Shown one piece after another: positions 62,541 to 64,000 of a stretch of 64,000 nt of DNA. The position numbers and the translations under genes are program-made. This DNA comes from Anoplolepis gracilipes (lineage: Eukaryota > Arthropoda > Insecta > Hymenoptera > Formicidae), in the NCBI RefSeq assembly GCF_047496725.1, contig NC_132970.1:8267501-8331500 (forward strand), given 5' to 3'. The notes beneath the pieces were generated by a model that saw nothing but the letters and a program-made list of their open reading frames with translations, ran no database searches and had not been told where the DNA came from. Positions within the stretch are counted from its first letter, which is position 1, and each line of letters begins with the position of its first letter.

Positions 62541-63240
62541 ATGGTCGAGCCAATCAGCATTCCTCGTCAGCGTATGTACACTTCATCGATGTCGGTGATC
62601 GGTGCGTTGATATACATATTCTATGGTTATTTGAACTCAATGCGCGAAAGATCCCGTTATCTCCGCATTATTTCAGATAAACGACGGCAGGGCGCAGCAC
62701 CTTTCGAAAGCAAGAGATGCGCCATCCGAGAAAACATGGCGTAAAGTGAGCGTGTTGCTCGTGTGTCGGTGATTTCGGTAAGAGGTCAGTTGCTGAATCT
62801 TGATATCAGTGTAAAAATCGTGAGCGGTTCCGTCAAGGTTAATCGTTCGACTCGTACCTGACGAACGAGACGCATTGGAGTGAACTCCGGAATCTGTCGG
62901 AGAAACACGCCGGGAACACGCACAGAGAGGAGACGCACCGATATCGATAGTTAGTCTCTCTGGCCTGTCAACGAGGGATACTCATTCTGCCGGCCACCCA
63001 GCCATTTCACGAGATTCCACTTGGCCAGTTACACAGCCGCGGTAATGTCCGTTTTACTCGAATCTACGAGCATTTTGCGATTTCGCGCGCGACACGAGAC
63101 CCCCCGTGAAACCGCGGGTTTTCTCACGCTGGATGCCGATCGAGTCTCAATCGTACGCCGATCGGAAAACCTCGGGCCTAATAAGCTTCTCCTGGCACGA
63201 CGACGCATTCCGATCCCCTGAGTGGTTGTGTACCATCTCA
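62541..63240. other. CpG-rich patch, probable promoter/first exon of a rightward gene
   Basis: The GC and CpG content of this 700-base stretch is far above its surroundings and like that of the promoters of histones and Mlc-c in this window. Possible splice donors on the plus strand include TTTCG|GTAAGAGG near 62778. Open frames exist in several overlapping registers (for example 62541-62744 and 63021-63221) but none matches a family. I read it as a 5' UTR and promoter whose coding exons lie beyond the right end. Confidence 0.45.
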
Positions 63241-64000
63241 GATTTAACATTGATATAGTTATTATATTTGCGACTGAATTTTTTACATAACACACACGTA
63301 AGACATATAACGCATACGTAAGGCAACACAATGCACAATCGGATCCGAGAGATTTTTCAAAATTTTTCTCTCTTACAAAAAGTCCCAAATATCGACTTAT
63401 CTAAAATATTGTTTTCTTGTTTTTCTCGTCTTTTTTATCTTTCCTGTGTTTCTTCCTATATGAATATATGTGTTACACTGAATCTTTATAATAAACTTGA
63501 ACGTTAAATGCAAGTAGTAATTTTATCCTGCAAGGATTAAAAATTGAGAGTCTTTTTGTATTATGTTTTAATTACTATATTACTTTCTACTGTATTCATT
63601 ATTATTTATCGAGTGTCAATCATGTTTATTGCACAATTTCTTGTATTACATAAAATTTATATTGTACTATTTAATAAAGTTATATTATTAACGATTAAGA
63701 ACATACTATAAATATATGAATATACTATAGAACATATTATGAGAAAAAAATAGAAAATTGTTTCTCCTCCTAATCAAGTCAATTTATTTTGGGCAACACA
63801 CATTTCTCACGACAATAATAGTCTAACTTAATTCTTTGAATTATTTGATTTTTTAAAGGATGAATTGGTTTCAATTAGGAATAAGTGTGCTTTACTATTA
63901 AAGTATACATCAAAAATAGATCAGTACATATAAAAATTAAGTAAGCTTTAATAGTGAAAATCTAATACATACATATTCATATTCTGTATAAAATATATTT
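63241..64000. other. AT-rich sequence to the window edge
   Basis: No gene or repeat recognised. Probably an intron of, or spacer beside, the presumed rightward gene. Confidence 0.4.

Noticed and set aside
62541..62744. 67-codon frame beginning MVEPISIPRQ in the right-hand CpG-rich patch
   Set aside because: No recognised domain. Composition alone explains the lack of stops, and position suggests promoter or 5' UTR.

Overview
The window reads as nuclear DNA of an insect, most likely a hymenopteran and probably an ant. It is AT-rich, most genes are split by short AT-rich introns with GT-AG ends, and promoter patches are locally CpG-rich. The proteins all match conserved animal families, and one intron carries a fold-back element with ACAGGGTGTCC-type ends. 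The species call is inference; the gene calls rest on translated exons joined in frame.

Layout, left to right. 1-5.8 kb: no convincing gene. 5.8-6.1 kb (-): a possible first exon of an unrecognised secreted protein. 7.6-8.8 kb (+): SRP receptor beta subunit. 9.7-15.4 kb (+): a 19-exon row/POGZ-like zinc-finger protein containing what looks like a domesticated Merlin/IS1595-type transposase domain. 18.2-24.4 kb (-): ornithine decarboxylase antizyme, with an intact programmed +1 frameshift and a small first coding exon 5.3 kb upstream. 25.6-26.9 kb (-): non-muscle myosin essential light chain. 28.1-34.8 kb (+): PERK (eIF2alpha kinase 3), with an exact ER-stress response element about 300 bases upstream. 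37.0-44.0 kb (+): Nup155/Nup154 in 26 coding exons. 45.2-53.5 kb: replication-dependent core histones H2A(-), H3(-)/H4(+), H2B(-), H2A(-)/H2B(+), each followed by the 3' stem-loop, and no H1. 54.6-56.5 kb (+): intronless glycerate kinase. 57.7-61.9 kb (-): SGSM3 (TBC-SH3-RUN). 62.5-63.2 kb: a CpG-rich patch, probably the promoter or first exon of a rightward gene outside the window.

This is not an operon-like system. Most genes are housekeeping genes for secretion and ER homeostasis (SRPRB, PERK), polyamine control (antizyme), the nuclear pore, chromatin (histones, row) and vesicle traffic (SGSM3). Co-regulation is clearest in the histone cluster, with its shared divergent promoters and shared 3' processing signal. 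The strongest points for a second look are the transposase-derived domain in the row-like protein, the antizyme recoding site with its distant first exon, the ERSE at PERK, and several long inverted repeats around the 3' half of the row-like gene.
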